NCBI RefSeq assembly: GCF_036250735.1
Contig: NZ_CP109430.1
Span: forward strand, 6,200,001 to 6,264,000
Source: Streptosporangium sp. NBC_01495
GTDB lineage: Bacteria > Actinomycetota > Actinomycetes > Streptosporangiales > Streptosporangiaceae
Direction of reading: 5' to 3'
DNA length: 64,000 nt
The notes beneath the pieces are model-generated. The model searched no databases, had not been told where the DNA came from, and saw only the letters and a program-made list of their open reading frames with translations. Positions 49,026 to 57,693 of this stretch are shown here, piece by piece. The translations under genes and the position numbers were made by a program. Numbering within the stretch: position 1 is the first letter of the stretch; the number at the start of each line of letters is the position of its first letter.

Positions 49026-50287
49026 TTGTCCAGTCTCTCCTTCAACATCGTGACGATCTCAGCGAGCGGTACGGCGGTCTGGTCCCCGCTGGCCAGGTCC
49101 TTGACCTGCGCGGTCCCCGCGGCGATGTCCCGCTCGCCGAGGATCACCGCGTAGCCGGCCCCCGAGCGGTCGGCGCCCTTCATGGCGCCCTTGACGCCCT
49201 TGCCGCCGAACGACATGTCGGCCGCCAGGCCCGCCCGGCGCAGCTCGGTGACGAGCAGGAACATCCGGCGGCGCGCCTCCTCGCCCAGCGGCACACCGTA
49301 CACCTGCACGCGTGCCTCGGCGCTCTCGTCCCCGAACAGGCCCTCGGCCTCCATGGCCATGACCGTACGGTCGACGCCCAGCGCCCAGCCGACGCTGGGC
49401 AGCGCGGGCCCGCCGAGCATCTCGCTCAGCCCGTCGTAGCGGCCCCCGCCCCCGACCGCGGACTGCGAGCCGAGACCGTCGTGGACGAACTCGAACGTGG
49501 TACGCGTGTAGTAGTCGAGGCCGCGGACCAGCCGGGGATCGTCGGTGTAGGCCACGCCGGAGGCGGTCAGCAGCGAGCGGACCTCCTCGTGGTAGGCCTT
49601 GCACGCCTCGCACAGGTGGTCGACGACGAGCGGCGCCCCGGCCAGCTGGGCCTGCACCTCGGGGCGCTTGTCGTCGAGCACGCGCAACGGATTGATCTCG
49701 ATTCGCTGCCGGGTGGCCTCGTCGAGGTCGAGGTCTCGCAGGAAGTCCTGGAGCGCGGCCCGGTAGACGGGACGGCACTCCCTGTCACCCAGCGTGTTGA
49801 TCAGCAGCCGGACCCCGGTGAGCCCCAGGGCGGCGTAGCCGTCGACGGCCAGCAGGATCAGCTCGGCGTCGAGCGCCGGGTCCTCCGAGCCCAGCGCCTC
49901 GGCGCCGACCTGCCAGAAGTGGCGGTAGCGGCCCTTCTGGGCCCGCTCGTAGCGGAACTGGCTGCCCGAGTACCAGAGCTTCACCGGAAGCTGCCCGTTG
50001 TGCAGGCCGTGCTGGAGGACCGCCCGCACCACCGACGCGGTGCCCTCGGGGCGCAGCGTGATGGAGCGCCCGCCCTTGTCCTCGAAGGTGTACATCTCCT
50101 TGGAGACGATGTCGGTCGACTCGCCGACACCGCGTACGAACAGCGCGGTGTCCTCGAAGACCGGGGTCTCGATGTAGCCGTAACCCGCCCGGCGGGCGGG
50201 CGCGGTGAGCGCCTCGCGCACGGCGAGCGCCCGCTCGGAGCGCGGCGGAAGCCAGTCGAAGGTGCCCTTGGGCGCCTGCAAAGTCAT
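49022..50287 (-). CDS. hisS: Histidyl-tRNA synthetase
   Basis: 421 residues from ATG 50287. It charges tRNA-His. KGTFDWLPP opens the catalytic domain; LRPEGTASVVRA holds motif 2-like residues, RGLDYYTRTTFEFV the histidine A motif and GGGGRYDGL the histidine B region. The anticodon-binding domain follows (FLLVTELRRAGLAADMSFGG). Order MBL hydrolase-hisS-aspS with short gaps suggests one transcript. Confidence 0.97.
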   Translation of the reverse strand: MTLQAPKGTFDWLPPRSERALAVREALTAPARRAGYGYIETPVFEDTALFVRGVGESTDIVSKEMYTFEDKGGRSITLRPEGTASVVRAVLQHGLHNGQLPVKLWYSGSQFRYERAQKGRYRHFWQVGAEALGSEDPALDAELILLAVDGYAALGLTGVRLLINTLGDRECRPVYRAALQDFLRDLDLDEATRQRIEINPLRVLDDKRPEVQAQLAGAPLVVDHLCEACKAYHEEVRSLLTASGVAYTDDPRLVRGLDYYTRTTFEFVHDGLGSQSAVGGGGRYDGLSEMLGGPALPSVGWALGVDRTVMAMEAEGLFGDESAEARVQVYGVPLGEEARRRMFLLVTELRRAGLAADMSFGGKGVKGAMKGADRSGAGYAVILGERDIAAGTAQVKDLASGDQTAVPLAEIVTMLKERLDK

Positions 50288-50290
50288 GGT

Positions 50291-51019
50291 CTAAAGTCCC
50301 CTGCCGGGGCCGCGGTCGTGCCCGGCGTTCGCGGGATCCGCGCCCGCGGCCGCCTTCGCCTCCGCGAGATACGGGTTGGTGGCACGCTCGTGGCCGATCG
50401 TGGTCTGTGATCCGTGGCCGGGCAGGACCACCGTGTCCTCCGGCAGCGGCAGGCACTTGGCCGCCAGGCTGCGCAGGATGGTCGGGTAGTCGCCGCCCGG
50501 AAGGTCTGTGCGGCCGATGGAGCCGGCGAACAGCAGGTCGCCCGAGAACAGCACGTCCGGGATCTCCTCGGTGCTGGGCAGCCTGAACGTCACCGACCCC
50601 CTGGTATGGCCGGGGGTGTGGTCGACGGTGAGCTCCAGGCCGGCCAGCCGCAGCACCTCGCCGTCGGCGAGCTCGCGCACGTCGTCGGGCTCGGTGAAGG
50701 TGAGCCCCCCGAACAGCTGCTGCTTCGTCGACAGCGACAGTCCCTTGCCCGGGTCGGACAGCAGCTCGCGGTCCTCCGGGTGGATCCACGCGGGAACGTC
50801 ACGCGCGCCGCAGACCGGGGCGACCGACCACATGTGATCGATGTGCCCGTGGGTGACCAGCACCGCGACCGGCTTGAGCCGGTGCTCGCGCAGCAGGTCG
50901 TCGAGGTCGCCGACGGCGTTCTGACCGGGGTCGACGACCACGCACTCCTCGCCCGCGGCGGGAGCGACGACGTAGCAGTTGGTCTGGAAGGACCCTGCGG
51001 GAAAGCCGGCGATGAGCAT
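50291..51019 (-). CDS. MBL-fold metallo-hydrolase (glyoxalase II-like)
   Basis: 242 residues from ATG 51019, ending three bases before hisS. The THGHIDHMWS motif, VDHTPGHTRGSV, LLFSGDLLFAGSIGRTDLPG and the VLPGHGSQTT segment provide the full metal-binding set of glyoxalase II-type hydrolases. It is cytoplasmic; members act on glutathione or other thioesters, and actinomycetes use mycothiol, so the substrate is open. It is commonly linked to hisS in actinobacteria and is divergent from the second cyclophilin. Confidence 0.9.
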   Translation of the reverse strand: MLIAGFPAGSFQTNCYVVAPAAGEECVVVDPGQNAVGDLDDLLREHRLKPVAVLVTHGHIDHMWSVAPVCGARDVPAWIHPEDRELLSDPGKGLSLSTKQQLFGGLTFTEPDDVRELADGEVLRLAGLELTVDHTPGHTRGSVTFRLPSTEEIPDVLFSGDLLFAGSIGRTDLPGGDYPTILRSLAAKCLPLPEDTVVLPGHGSQTTIGHERATNPYLAEAKAAAGADPANAGHDRGPGRGL

Positions 51020-51166
51020 CTGCCTCAGCTGATCTCGTCAAGAATGCGGATGGGAATGTAACCGAAGGGTACCGGTGCGGGTCGGCGGGCTGCGAACCAT
51101 TACCCATTGGCCGATACGATTCGCCCACCTCATTAAGTACTACTCGGCACTCGGGAGGGCGAAGCG

Positions 51167-52027
51167 GTGAGCGGCAAGGAGCGTCAGAAGCAGTTGGCGC
51201 GCGAGCACTACGAGCGGCAGACGCAGCGACGCGTCGAACGTGAGGCCAGGGCCAAGCGCAACGCGATCATCGGCAGCACCGTGGCCGGCGTGGTCGTCGT
51301 GGCGGGTGTGATCGCCGCGACGACCCTGTTCGGCGGCTCCGACACGACGGCGACCGCGACCACCGACCCGGCCCCGTCGGACAACGCCTCACCGGCCGCG
51401 TCGGCGGCCGCGGGAGCGCAGCCGAAGGCCTTCGACCCGGCCGGCGGCACCTGCGGTTACGCCGCGGAGGCCGGTGGCGGCCCGGCCAAGAACGTGGGCC
51501 TGCCCCCGGAGAAGGTCGACCTGACGCCCAAGACGATGACCCTGAAGACCAACCAGGGCGACATCGTCATCAAGGTGTCGGCCGACAAGACCCCGTGCAC
51601 GGTCAACTCCTTCGCCTTCCTGGCGAAGAAGAAGTACTTCGACGGCTCCAAGTGCCACCGGCTGGGGTCCGACCAGTTCCCGATGCTGCAGTGTGGCGAC
51701 CCACTGGCCAAGGCCGACGGCAAGAGCCAGACCGACGGCCAGGGCGGCCCCGGCTACCGTTTCGTGAACGAGAACCTGGAGGGCGCCAAATACACGCGCG
51801 GCGTCGTGGCCATGGCCAACAGCGGTCCCGACACCAACGGCAGCCAGTTCTTCATCGTGTTCGGCGACGCCCCGCTGACCCCGGACTACACACCGTTCGG
51901 TACGGTCACCAAGGGTCTGGAGATCCTCGACAAGGTGAACAAGGCCGGCGTCATCACCCCGGGCCCCGACGGTACCGGGGCACCAAAGGAAACCGTCGAA
52001 ATCAAAGACGTGACAATGTCCAGCTAG
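51167..52027 (+). CDS. Membrane-anchored peptidyl-prolyl isomerase (cyclophilin), copy 2
   Basis: 286 residues from GTG 51167, with GGGAGGG upstream. Same layout as copy 1: basic N-terminus (KQLAREHYERQTQRRVERE), membrane anchor (AIIGSTVAGVVVVAGVIAA), Ala/Asp/Thr linker and cyclophilin domain. The substrate-binding residues are more canonical here (KCHRLGSDQFPML, NGSQFFIVFGD, TPFGTV). Close relationship to copy 1 is clear (SFAFLAKK, MKNVG/AKNVG), so the pair arose by duplication. The DUF349 gene follows. Confidence 0.94.
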   Translation: MSGKERQKQLAREHYERQTQRRVEREARAKRNAIIGSTVAGVVVVAGVIAATTLFGGSDTTATATTDPAPSDNASPAASAAAGAQPKAFDPAGGTCGYAAEAGGGPAKNVGLPPEKVDLTPKTMTLKTNQGDIVIKVSADKTPCTVNSFAFLAKKKYFDGSKCHRLGSDQFPMLQCGDPLAKADGKSQTDGQGGPGYRFVNENLEGAKYTRGVVAMANSGPDTNGSQFFIVFGDAPLTPDYTPFGTVTKGLEILDKVNKAGVITPGPDGTGAPKETVEIKDVTMSS

Positions 52028-52092
52028 AGCTGACGTAATACATACAAGGGGCGGTAAGTCCCGAAAGGCTGATGAAAGTGCGGGAGGACACG

Positions 52093-53322
52093 GTGAGCAC
52101 CGACCCGTGGGGCCGGGTAGACGACGACGGCACCGTCTACGTACGTACGGCTGAGGGAGAGCGGGCCGTCGGGTCCTGGAAGGCCGGCGAACCGGAAGAG
52201 GCACTCGCCTACTTCCATCGCAAGTTCGACGAGCTGGCCGGGCAGGTCGCCCTGCTGGAACAGCGGGTTCGCGGCACCGACCTGCCACCCGCCCAGGCCG
52301 AGGCGACGATCGTCAAGCTCCGTGAGGCGATCACCGACGCGCACGCGGTCGGCGATCTCGACGCGCTGCTGAACCGCCTCAACGCCCTCACGGAGCTGGT
52401 CGCCCAGCGCCGGGAGGAGGTCAAGGCCGCGCGCGACGTGGCCAGGGCCGAGGCCAAGGGCGTCAAGGAGCGGATCGTCGCCGAGGCCGAGCGCATCGCC
52501 GACGACACGACCCACTGGAAGACCGGTGGTGAGCGGCTGCGCCAGCTGATCGAGGAGTGGAAGGCCGCCGAGCGCATCGACCGGGTGACCGAGGCGGCGC
52601 TGTGGAAACGCCTCTCGGCGGCCCGTACGGCCTTCGCCAAGCGGCGCAAGGCCTACTTCGCGGGGCTGGACGAGCAGCGTGAGGGCGTGCGTTCCACCAA
52701 GGAGCGCATCGTGGCCGAGGCCGAGACGCTGGCCTCGTCCACCGACTGGGGCGCCACCGCGTCGGCCTACCGCGAGCTGATGCAGGAGTGGAAGACGGCC
52801 GGCAGGGCCTCCCGCGAGGTCGAGGACGAGCTCTGGGGCCGCTTCAAGGGCGCCCAGGACCAGTTCTTCCAGGCGCGTTCGGCCGTCTTCGCCGAGCGCG
52901 ACGCCTCGCTGGCGGCCAACGCCGAGATCAAGGAGCAGCTCCTGGTCGAGGCGGAGAAGATCCTTCCGGTCACCGACGCCCGCGCCGCCCGGGGCGCCCT
53001 GCGCAACCTCCTGGAGCGCTGGGAGGCCGCGGGCCCGGTTCCGCGCGAGCAGCGTGACCGCCTGGAGGGTGGCCTGCGCAAGATCGACGAGGCGGTCCGC
53101 AAGGCCGAGGAGACGGAGTGGAAGCGCTCCAACCCCGAGGCCAGGGCCCGCGCCCAGAACACGGTCGACCAGCTGCGCAAGTCGATCGCGCAACTGGAGG
53201 GCCGCCTGGCCAAGGCCAGGGACGCGGGCAAGGACAAGGACGTCAAGGACGCCGAGGAGGCCCTGGCCGCCCGCCGTTCCTGGCTGGAGGAGGCGGAGCG
53301 CACGCTCGCCGAGTTCTCCTGA
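52093..53322 (+). CDS. DUF349 protein
   Basis: 409 residues from GTG 52093 (VSTDPWGRVDDDGTVYVR) with GGGAGG five bases upstream; ATG 52072 is an equally open alternative. The body consists of repeated DUF349 helical units, each beginning with an acidic-basic helix and containing W-K or W-E pairs (ERIADDTTHWKTGGERLRQL, TLASSTDWGATASAYRELMQ, DELWGRFKGAQDQFFQARSA, RNLLERWEAAGPVPREQRDR). It is predicted to be an all-helical cytoplasmic protein. Function is unknown; RNA or ribosome binding has been suggested for relatives. Confidence 0.85.
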   Translation: MSTDPWGRVDDDGTVYVRTAEGERAVGSWKAGEPEEALAYFHRKFDELAGQVALLEQRVRGTDLPPAQAEATIVKLREAITDAHAVGDLDALLNRLNALTELVAQRREEVKAARDVARAEAKGVKERIVAEAERIADDTTHWKTGGERLRQLIEEWKAAERIDRVTEAALWKRLSAARTAFAKRRKAYFAGLDEQREGVRSTKERIVAEAETLASSTDWGATASAYRELMQEWKTAGRASREVEDELWGRFKGAQDQFFQARSAVFAERDASLAANAEIKEQLLVEAEKILPVTDARAARGALRNLLERWEAAGPVPREQRDRLEGGLRKIDEAVRKAEETEWKRSNPEARARAQNTVDQLRKSIAQLEGRLAKARDAGKDKDVKDAEEALAARRSWLEEAERTLAEFS

Positions 53323-53348
53323 CGCCCGTCACCGGCTGACGCGACCCG

Positions 53349-53396
53349 CGGGGCCGCGGGGACACTCCACACCACGGAGTGCTCCTCGCGGCCCCG
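53349..53396. terminator. Bidirectional terminator hairpin between DUF349 gene and rsh
   Basis: A stem-loop with outer arms CGGGGCCGCG (53349-53358) and CGCGGCCCCG (53387-53396) and an inner CACTCC/GGAGTG pair (53363-53368 with 53376-53381). The two flanking genes converge here. Confidence 0.75.
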
Positions 53397-53455
53397 TCGC
53401 CTGTGGCGGGGCGGCCCGAGGGAGCGCGTACGGAACGGATTGGGTGGGAGAGGCC

Positions 53456-55813
53456 TCAGGAACCGGCGCCGCTGACCCGGTAGACGTCGTAGACGCCCTG
53501 GATGTTGCGGACGGCCTTCAGGACGTGCCCCAGGTGCTTGGGGTCGCCCATCTCGAAGGTGAACTTGCTGATCGCCACCCTGTCCCTGGACGTCGTCACC
53601 GACGCCGACAGGATGTTGACGTGCTGGTCGGAGAGGGTGCGGGTCACGTCGGAGAGCAGGCGGGGCCGGTCGAGGGCCTCGACCTGCAGCGCGACCAGGA
53701 ACACCGAGTCGTCGGCGGCGGACCAGGCGACCTCGACCAGGCGGTCGGGCTCGGACTGGAGCTGGTCCATGTTGGGACAGTTGGTGCGGTGCACCGACAC
53801 GCCGTGCCCGCGGGTGACGAAACCAACGATCTCGTCGCCCGGTACGGGCGTGCAACATCGCGAGAGGCGTACCCAGACGTCGGAGTCGCCCGCGACGACC
53901 ACTCCCGCGCCGCCGCTGCCGCGGGGGCGCCCGCGCAGCTTGGTCGGCACGGAGGTCTCGGCGATGTCGTCCTCGGCGCCCTCCACGCCCCCGATGGACG
54001 TCACGAGCTTCTGCACGACCGTCTGCGCGGCCACGTGGCCCTCGCCGACGGCCGCGTAGAGCGCGGAGACGTCCGGGTAGCGCAGGTCCCTGGCGAGGGC
54101 CAGGAGGGACTCTCCGGACATCAGGCGCTGCAGCGGCAGGCCCTGCTTGCGCATGGCGCGGCCGATCGCCTCCTTGCCCGCCTCGATCGCGGTCTCGCGG
54201 CGCTCCTTGGAGAACCACTGCCGGATCTTGTTGCGGGCCCGGCCGGACTTGACGAACTTCAGCCAGTCGCGCGAGGGGCCCGCGTCAGGCGACTTGGAGG
54301 TGAAGATCTCCACGGTGTCGCCGTTGCCCAGGCGCGACTCCAGGGGCACCAGGCGGCCGTTGACCCTGGCCCCGATGCAGCGGTGGCCGACCTCCGTGTG
54401 CACGGCGTAGGCGAAGTCGACGGGCGTCGCGTTCTCCGGCAGGGCGATGACCTGGCCCCTGGGAGTGAAGACGTAGACCTCGGAGACCGACAGGTCGAAC
54501 CTGAGCGACTCCAGGAACTCGCCCGGGTCGGCGGTCTCCTTCTGCCAGTCGAGGAGCTGGCGCAGCCACGCCATGTCGCTGGCGGGCTTCAGCTTCGCCC
54601 CCGGAGGACCCGAGGTGGTCATGTCCTCCTTGTACTTCCAGTGCGCCGCCACGCCGTACTCGGCCCTGTGGTGCATGCCGTGCGTGCGGATCTGCAGCTC
54701 CACCGGCTTGCCCTCGGGGCCGATGACCGTGGTGTGCAGCGACTGGTACATGTTGAACTTGGGCATCGCGATGTAGTCCTTGAACCGGCCGGGGACCGGG
54801 TTCCATCGCGCGTGGATCGTGCCGAGCGCCGCGTAACAGTCGCGGACCGAGTCGACCAGCACCCGGATGCCCACCAGGTCGTAGATGTCGTCGAAGGCGA
54901 CGTCCCTGGCGATCATCTTCTGGTAGACGGAGTAGTAGTGCTTGGGGCGTCCCTTGACGGCCGCGCGGATCTTGGCGTCGCGCAGGTCGCCGGAGACCTT
55001 CTCGATGACCTCCTGCAGGAACAGGTCCCTGCGCGGGGCGCGCTCCGACACCATCCGGGCGATCTCGTCGTAGCGCTTGGGATAGAGCATGGCGAACGCG
55101 AGGTCCTCCAGCTCCCACTTGATGGTGTTCATGCCCAGCCGGTGGGCGAGCGGCGCGAAGATCTCCAGCGTCTCCCGCGACTTCTGGTGCCGCTTGTGCT
55201 CGGGCAGGTAACGCATGGTGCGCATGTTGTGCAGCCGGTCGGCGAGCTTGATCACCAGCACCCGGATGTCGCGGGACATCGCCACGACCATCTTGCGCAC
55301 GGTCTCGGCCTCGGCCGCGGCGCCAAACTTGACCTTGTCGAGCTTGGTGACGCCGTCGACCAGCAGCGCGATGTTGTCGCCGAAGTCCGAGCGCAGCTCG
55401 TCCAGGCCGTAGGCGGTGTCCTCGACGGTGTCGTGCAGCAGCGCCGCGCACAGCGTCTCGTCGTCGGTGCCGAGCTCGGCCAGGATCGTGGCCACCGCCA
55501 GCGGGTGGGTGATGTACGGGTCGCCGCTCTTACGCTTCTGGTCGCGATGGTGGTAGGCCGCCACGTCGTAGGAGCGCTCGATGAGCCGCAGGTCCGCCTT
55601 CGGATGGGTCGCGCGGACCGTCCGGAACAGCGGCTCCAGAACCGGATTCATGCCGCCACCCCATGTCCCCCCAAAACGTGCGAGCCTTCGCCTTACCGCA
55701 GGCTTCTCCTCCGCGGTTCCGGACATGGCGGAACCGGCATCGCCTGCTGGGACGGCCGTCTCGGGACCGCCGCCGTCGGCGGTCGCGTCGGGGACGACCA
55801 CATCACGGGGCAC
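53456..55813 (-). CDS. rsh: RelA/SpoT homologue (bifunctional (p)ppGpp synthetase/hydrolase)
   Basis: 785 residues from GTG 55813 with GGGAG upstream. It makes and degrades the stringent-response alarmone. The HD hydrolase domain near residues 110-260 keeps the key motif (CAALLHDTVEDT). The synthetase domain (GRPKHYYSVYQKM, DLVGIRVLVD, RFKDYIAMPKFNMYQSLHTT), the TGS (VFTPRGQVIALPENATPVDF) and the C-terminal ACT (VEALDRPRLLSDVTRTLSD) follow. Both activities should be intact. It follows apt, the usual apt-rsh order. The first 50 residues are a low-complexity N-terminus. Confidence 0.96.
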   Translation of the reverse strand: MPRDVVVPDATADGGGPETAVPAGDAGSAMSGTAEEKPAVRRRLARFGGTWGGGMNPVLEPLFRTVRATHPKADLRLIERSYDVAAYHHRDQKRKSGDPYITHPLAVATILAELGTDDETLCAALLHDTVEDTAYGLDELRSDFGDNIALLVDGVTKLDKVKFGAAAEAETVRKMVVAMSRDIRVLVIKLADRLHNMRTMRYLPEHKRHQKSRETLEIFAPLAHRLGMNTIKWELEDLAFAMLYPKRYDEIARMVSERAPRRDLFLQEVIEKVSGDLRDAKIRAAVKGRPKHYYSVYQKMIARDVAFDDIYDLVGIRVLVDSVRDCYAALGTIHARWNPVPGRFKDYIAMPKFNMYQSLHTTVIGPEGKPVELQIRTHGMHHRAEYGVAAHWKYKEDMTTSGPPGAKLKPASDMAWLRQLLDWQKETADPGEFLESLRFDLSVSEVYVFTPRGQVIALPENATPVDFAYAVHTEVGHRCIGARVNGRLVPLESRLGNGDTVEIFTSKSPDAGPSRDWLKFVKSGRARNKIRQWFSKERRETAIEAGKEAIGRAMRKQGLPLQRLMSGESLLALARDLRYPDVSALYAAVGEGHVAAQTVVQKLVTSIGGVEGAEDDIAETSVPTKLRGRPRGSGGAGVVVAGDSDVWVRLSRCCTPVPGDEIVGFVTRGHGVSVHRTNCPNMDQLQSEPDRLVEVAWSAADDSVFLVALQVEALDRPRLLSDVTRTLSDQHVNILSASVTTSRDRVAISKFTFEMGDPKHLGHVLKAVRNIQGVYDVYRVSGAGS

Positions 55814-55887
55814 TCAGACTCCCTACGTTCGAGTCCAGATCCCTCAGTGTATCCAGACGGGGTTGTGTGCTTTCGTCCGCGGGGTCA

Positions 55888-56406
55888 TCAGACGACGACG
55901 AGGGAGTGCAGCTCCACGTCGGTCAGACGCTCACGGCCTTTGAGAAAGGCCAGCTCCATGAGCACGGCAATGGCGACGACGTCGGCGCCCGCCCTGCGGA
56001 CCAGCTCCACCGCCGCACGCGCCGTACCTCCCGTGGCGAGCACGTCGTCGACGATGAGAACGCGCTCTCCGGGGGTGAAGGCGTCCCGGTGAACCTCGAT
56101 GGTGGCGGAGCCGTACTCCAGATCGTAGGACGCCTCAAGCGTCTCAGAGGGCAGTTTGCCTTTCTTCCGTACCGGGACGAAGCCCGCGCCCGCCCGGATG
56201 GCGACCGGGGCGGCCAGGATGAACCCTCGCGCCTCGATCCCGACGATCTTGTCCACCTGGTACAGCCCGGCCAGTTCCTCGGTCACCGCGGCGAACACCA
56301 CCGGGTCGGCCAGCAGGGGGGTGATGTCCTTGAACAGCACCCCGGGCTGCGGATAGTCGGGCACGTCGCGGATGCGGTCGAGGATCAGGCTGCTCAGCTC
56401 GGTCAT
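55888..56406 (-). CDS. apt: Adenine phosphoribosyltransferase
   Basis: 172 residues from ATG 56406 with AGGAG nine bases upstream. It converts adenine and PRPP to AMP. The PRPP loop ERVLIVDDVLATGGTA is clear, and GVLFKDITPLLADP and GIEARGFILAAPVA match the family. The frame is open further to 56538 through a Pro/Ser-rich repeat, which I regard as non-coding leader. Confidence 0.96.
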   Translation of the reverse strand: MTELSSLILDRIRDVPDYPQPGVLFKDITPLLADPVVFAAVTEELAGLYQVDKIVGIEARGFILAAPVAIRAGAGFVPVRKKGKLPSETLEASYDLEYGSATIEVHRDAFTPGERVLIVDDVLATGGTARAAVELVRRAGADVVAIAVLMELAFLKGRERLTDVELHSLVVV

Positions 56407-56439
56407 GATCGGCGCTCCTGTGGAGGTCTCGGGGCCGGA

Positions 56440-56560
56440 GACACCGGGGGTACCGCCGGTGCCGGAGGGTGCGGAAGGTCTCGGAGGGTGTTGGAAGGGC
56501 TCGGAGGGGGGCTCGGAGGGGCTCGGGAGAACGGACACGAGCAGGCCGGGAGGGTGTCCG
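56440..56560. repeat. G-rich repeat tract upstream of apt
   Basis: Several copies of GGAGGG and CTCGGAGGG(G) (for example near 56492, 56510 and 56525) with GGTGCCGGAGGGTGCGGAAG before them. The tract separates the secF terminator from apt. Confidence 0.6.
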
Positions 56561-56571
56561 GGAGGGTAAGG

Positions 56572-56607
56572 AAAACGCCTCCGCTCCCTGCGCGGGGAGC
56601 GGAGGCG
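56572..56607 (-). terminator. Terminator of the yajC-secD-secF operon
   Basis: A 13-base stem CGCCTCCGCTCCC (56576-56588) with GGGAGCGGAGGCG (56595-56607), followed by four T residues on the minus strand. It lies 16 bases after the secF stop. Confidence 0.9.
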
Positions 56608-56622
56608 CCGACGTGCCCGTGC

Positions 56623-57693
56623 TTACTTCTTCTTCCGTTTGTCACCGGTGGAGGTGGCTCCGCCGGCGGCCGTGGCGGCGCCGTTGGAGGCTCCGTTGGA
56701 GGCTCCGGCGGTGACCGGCTGACGCACCGTCTTGATCCCGGAACTCCCCCCGTGGGAGGCGATCCTGCGGGCGAGCGCCTGGTAGCGCGGCTCGCGCTCC
56801 TTGAGCGTGACCAGCAGCGGCGTCGCGACGCACAGCGAGGAGTAGGTGCCGACGATCATGCCGACGAACAGGGACAGCGACAGGTCCTTCAGCGTTCCCG
56901 CGCCGAACAGCGTGGTGCCGATGAAGAGGATCGCCGCGACCGGCAGGATCGCCACCAGGGTGGTGTTCAGCGACCGGATCAGCGTGTGGTTCAGCGCGTT
57001 GTTGGCGGCCTCGGTGTAGGTGAGCTTGGAGGTCGTGCCGAGCTTGGCGGTGACCTCCTTGATCATGTCGAAGACGACGACGGCGTCGTACAGCGAGTAT
57101 CCGAGGATCGTCAGGAAGCCCAGCAGGGTCGCCGGGGTGACCTCGAAACCGGACCAGGCGTAGACGCCGGCGGTGATCACCAGGTCGTGCAGCAGCGCCA
57201 CGACGGCGGCGAGCGCCATCTTCCACTCGAAGGCCATCGTCAGGTACAGGATGATCGCCAGCATGAAGACGACCAGTCCGATGATGGCCTTGTTGGCCAC
57301 CTGGCCGCCCCACGAGGCGCCGATGACCTGCAGGTTGACCTGGTCCGCCGGAATCTTGAACTCGGTGGCCACCGCCTTCTGGACCGCGGTGACCTGGTCG
57401 GCCGGGAGGCTCTCCGTGGTGACCCGCCAGCCGTTCTGGGTCGTCTGCGCGATGACCTGGTGCGCACCTGCGTCGGTGAACGTGGCGCGCACCTGCTCGA
57501 TGTTGGCGGTCGGCGCCTTGAAGGAGAAGACGGATCCGCCCTTGAACTCCACGCCCAGGTTGAGCCCGTTGAAGACCAGACCGGCGATGGAGATCACCAG
57601 CAGGATTGCGGAAAGGGTGTACCAGAGCTTCTTGCGGCCGACGAAGTCGACGTCGACCTCGCCCCGGTACAGCCGGCGCGCGATGCCGGACAT
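56623..57693 (-). CDS. secF: Protein translocase subunit SecF
   Basis: 356 residues from ATG 57693, sharing one base with the secD stop. SecF completes the SecDF proton-driven motor that pulls preproteins from the Sec channel. FVGRKKLWYTLSAILLVISI is TM1; LNLGVEFKGGS is the family motif; TM2-6 follow from NKAIIGLVVFMLAIILYLTM. The D-rich transmembrane LLHDLVITAGVY and GYSLYDAVVVFD motifs, likely proton carriers, are present. The C-terminus is an Ala/Gly-rich, basic tail. Confidence 0.96.
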   Translation of the reverse strand: MSGIARRLYRGEVDVDFVGRKKLWYTLSAILLVISIAGLVFNGLNLGVEFKGGSVFSFKAPTANIEQVRATFTDAGAHQVIAQTTQNGWRVTTESLPADQVTAVQKAVATEFKIPADQVNLQVIGASWGGQVANKAIIGLVVFMLAIILYLTMAFEWKMALAAVVALLHDLVITAGVYAWSGFEVTPATLLGFLTILGYSLYDAVVVFDMIKEVTAKLGTTSKLTYTEAANNALNHTLIRSLNTTLVAILPVAAILFIGTTLFGAGTLKDLSLSLFVGMIVGTYSSLCVATPLLVTLKEREPRYQALARRIASHGGSSGIKTVRQPVTAGASNGASNGAATAAGGATSTGDKRKKK

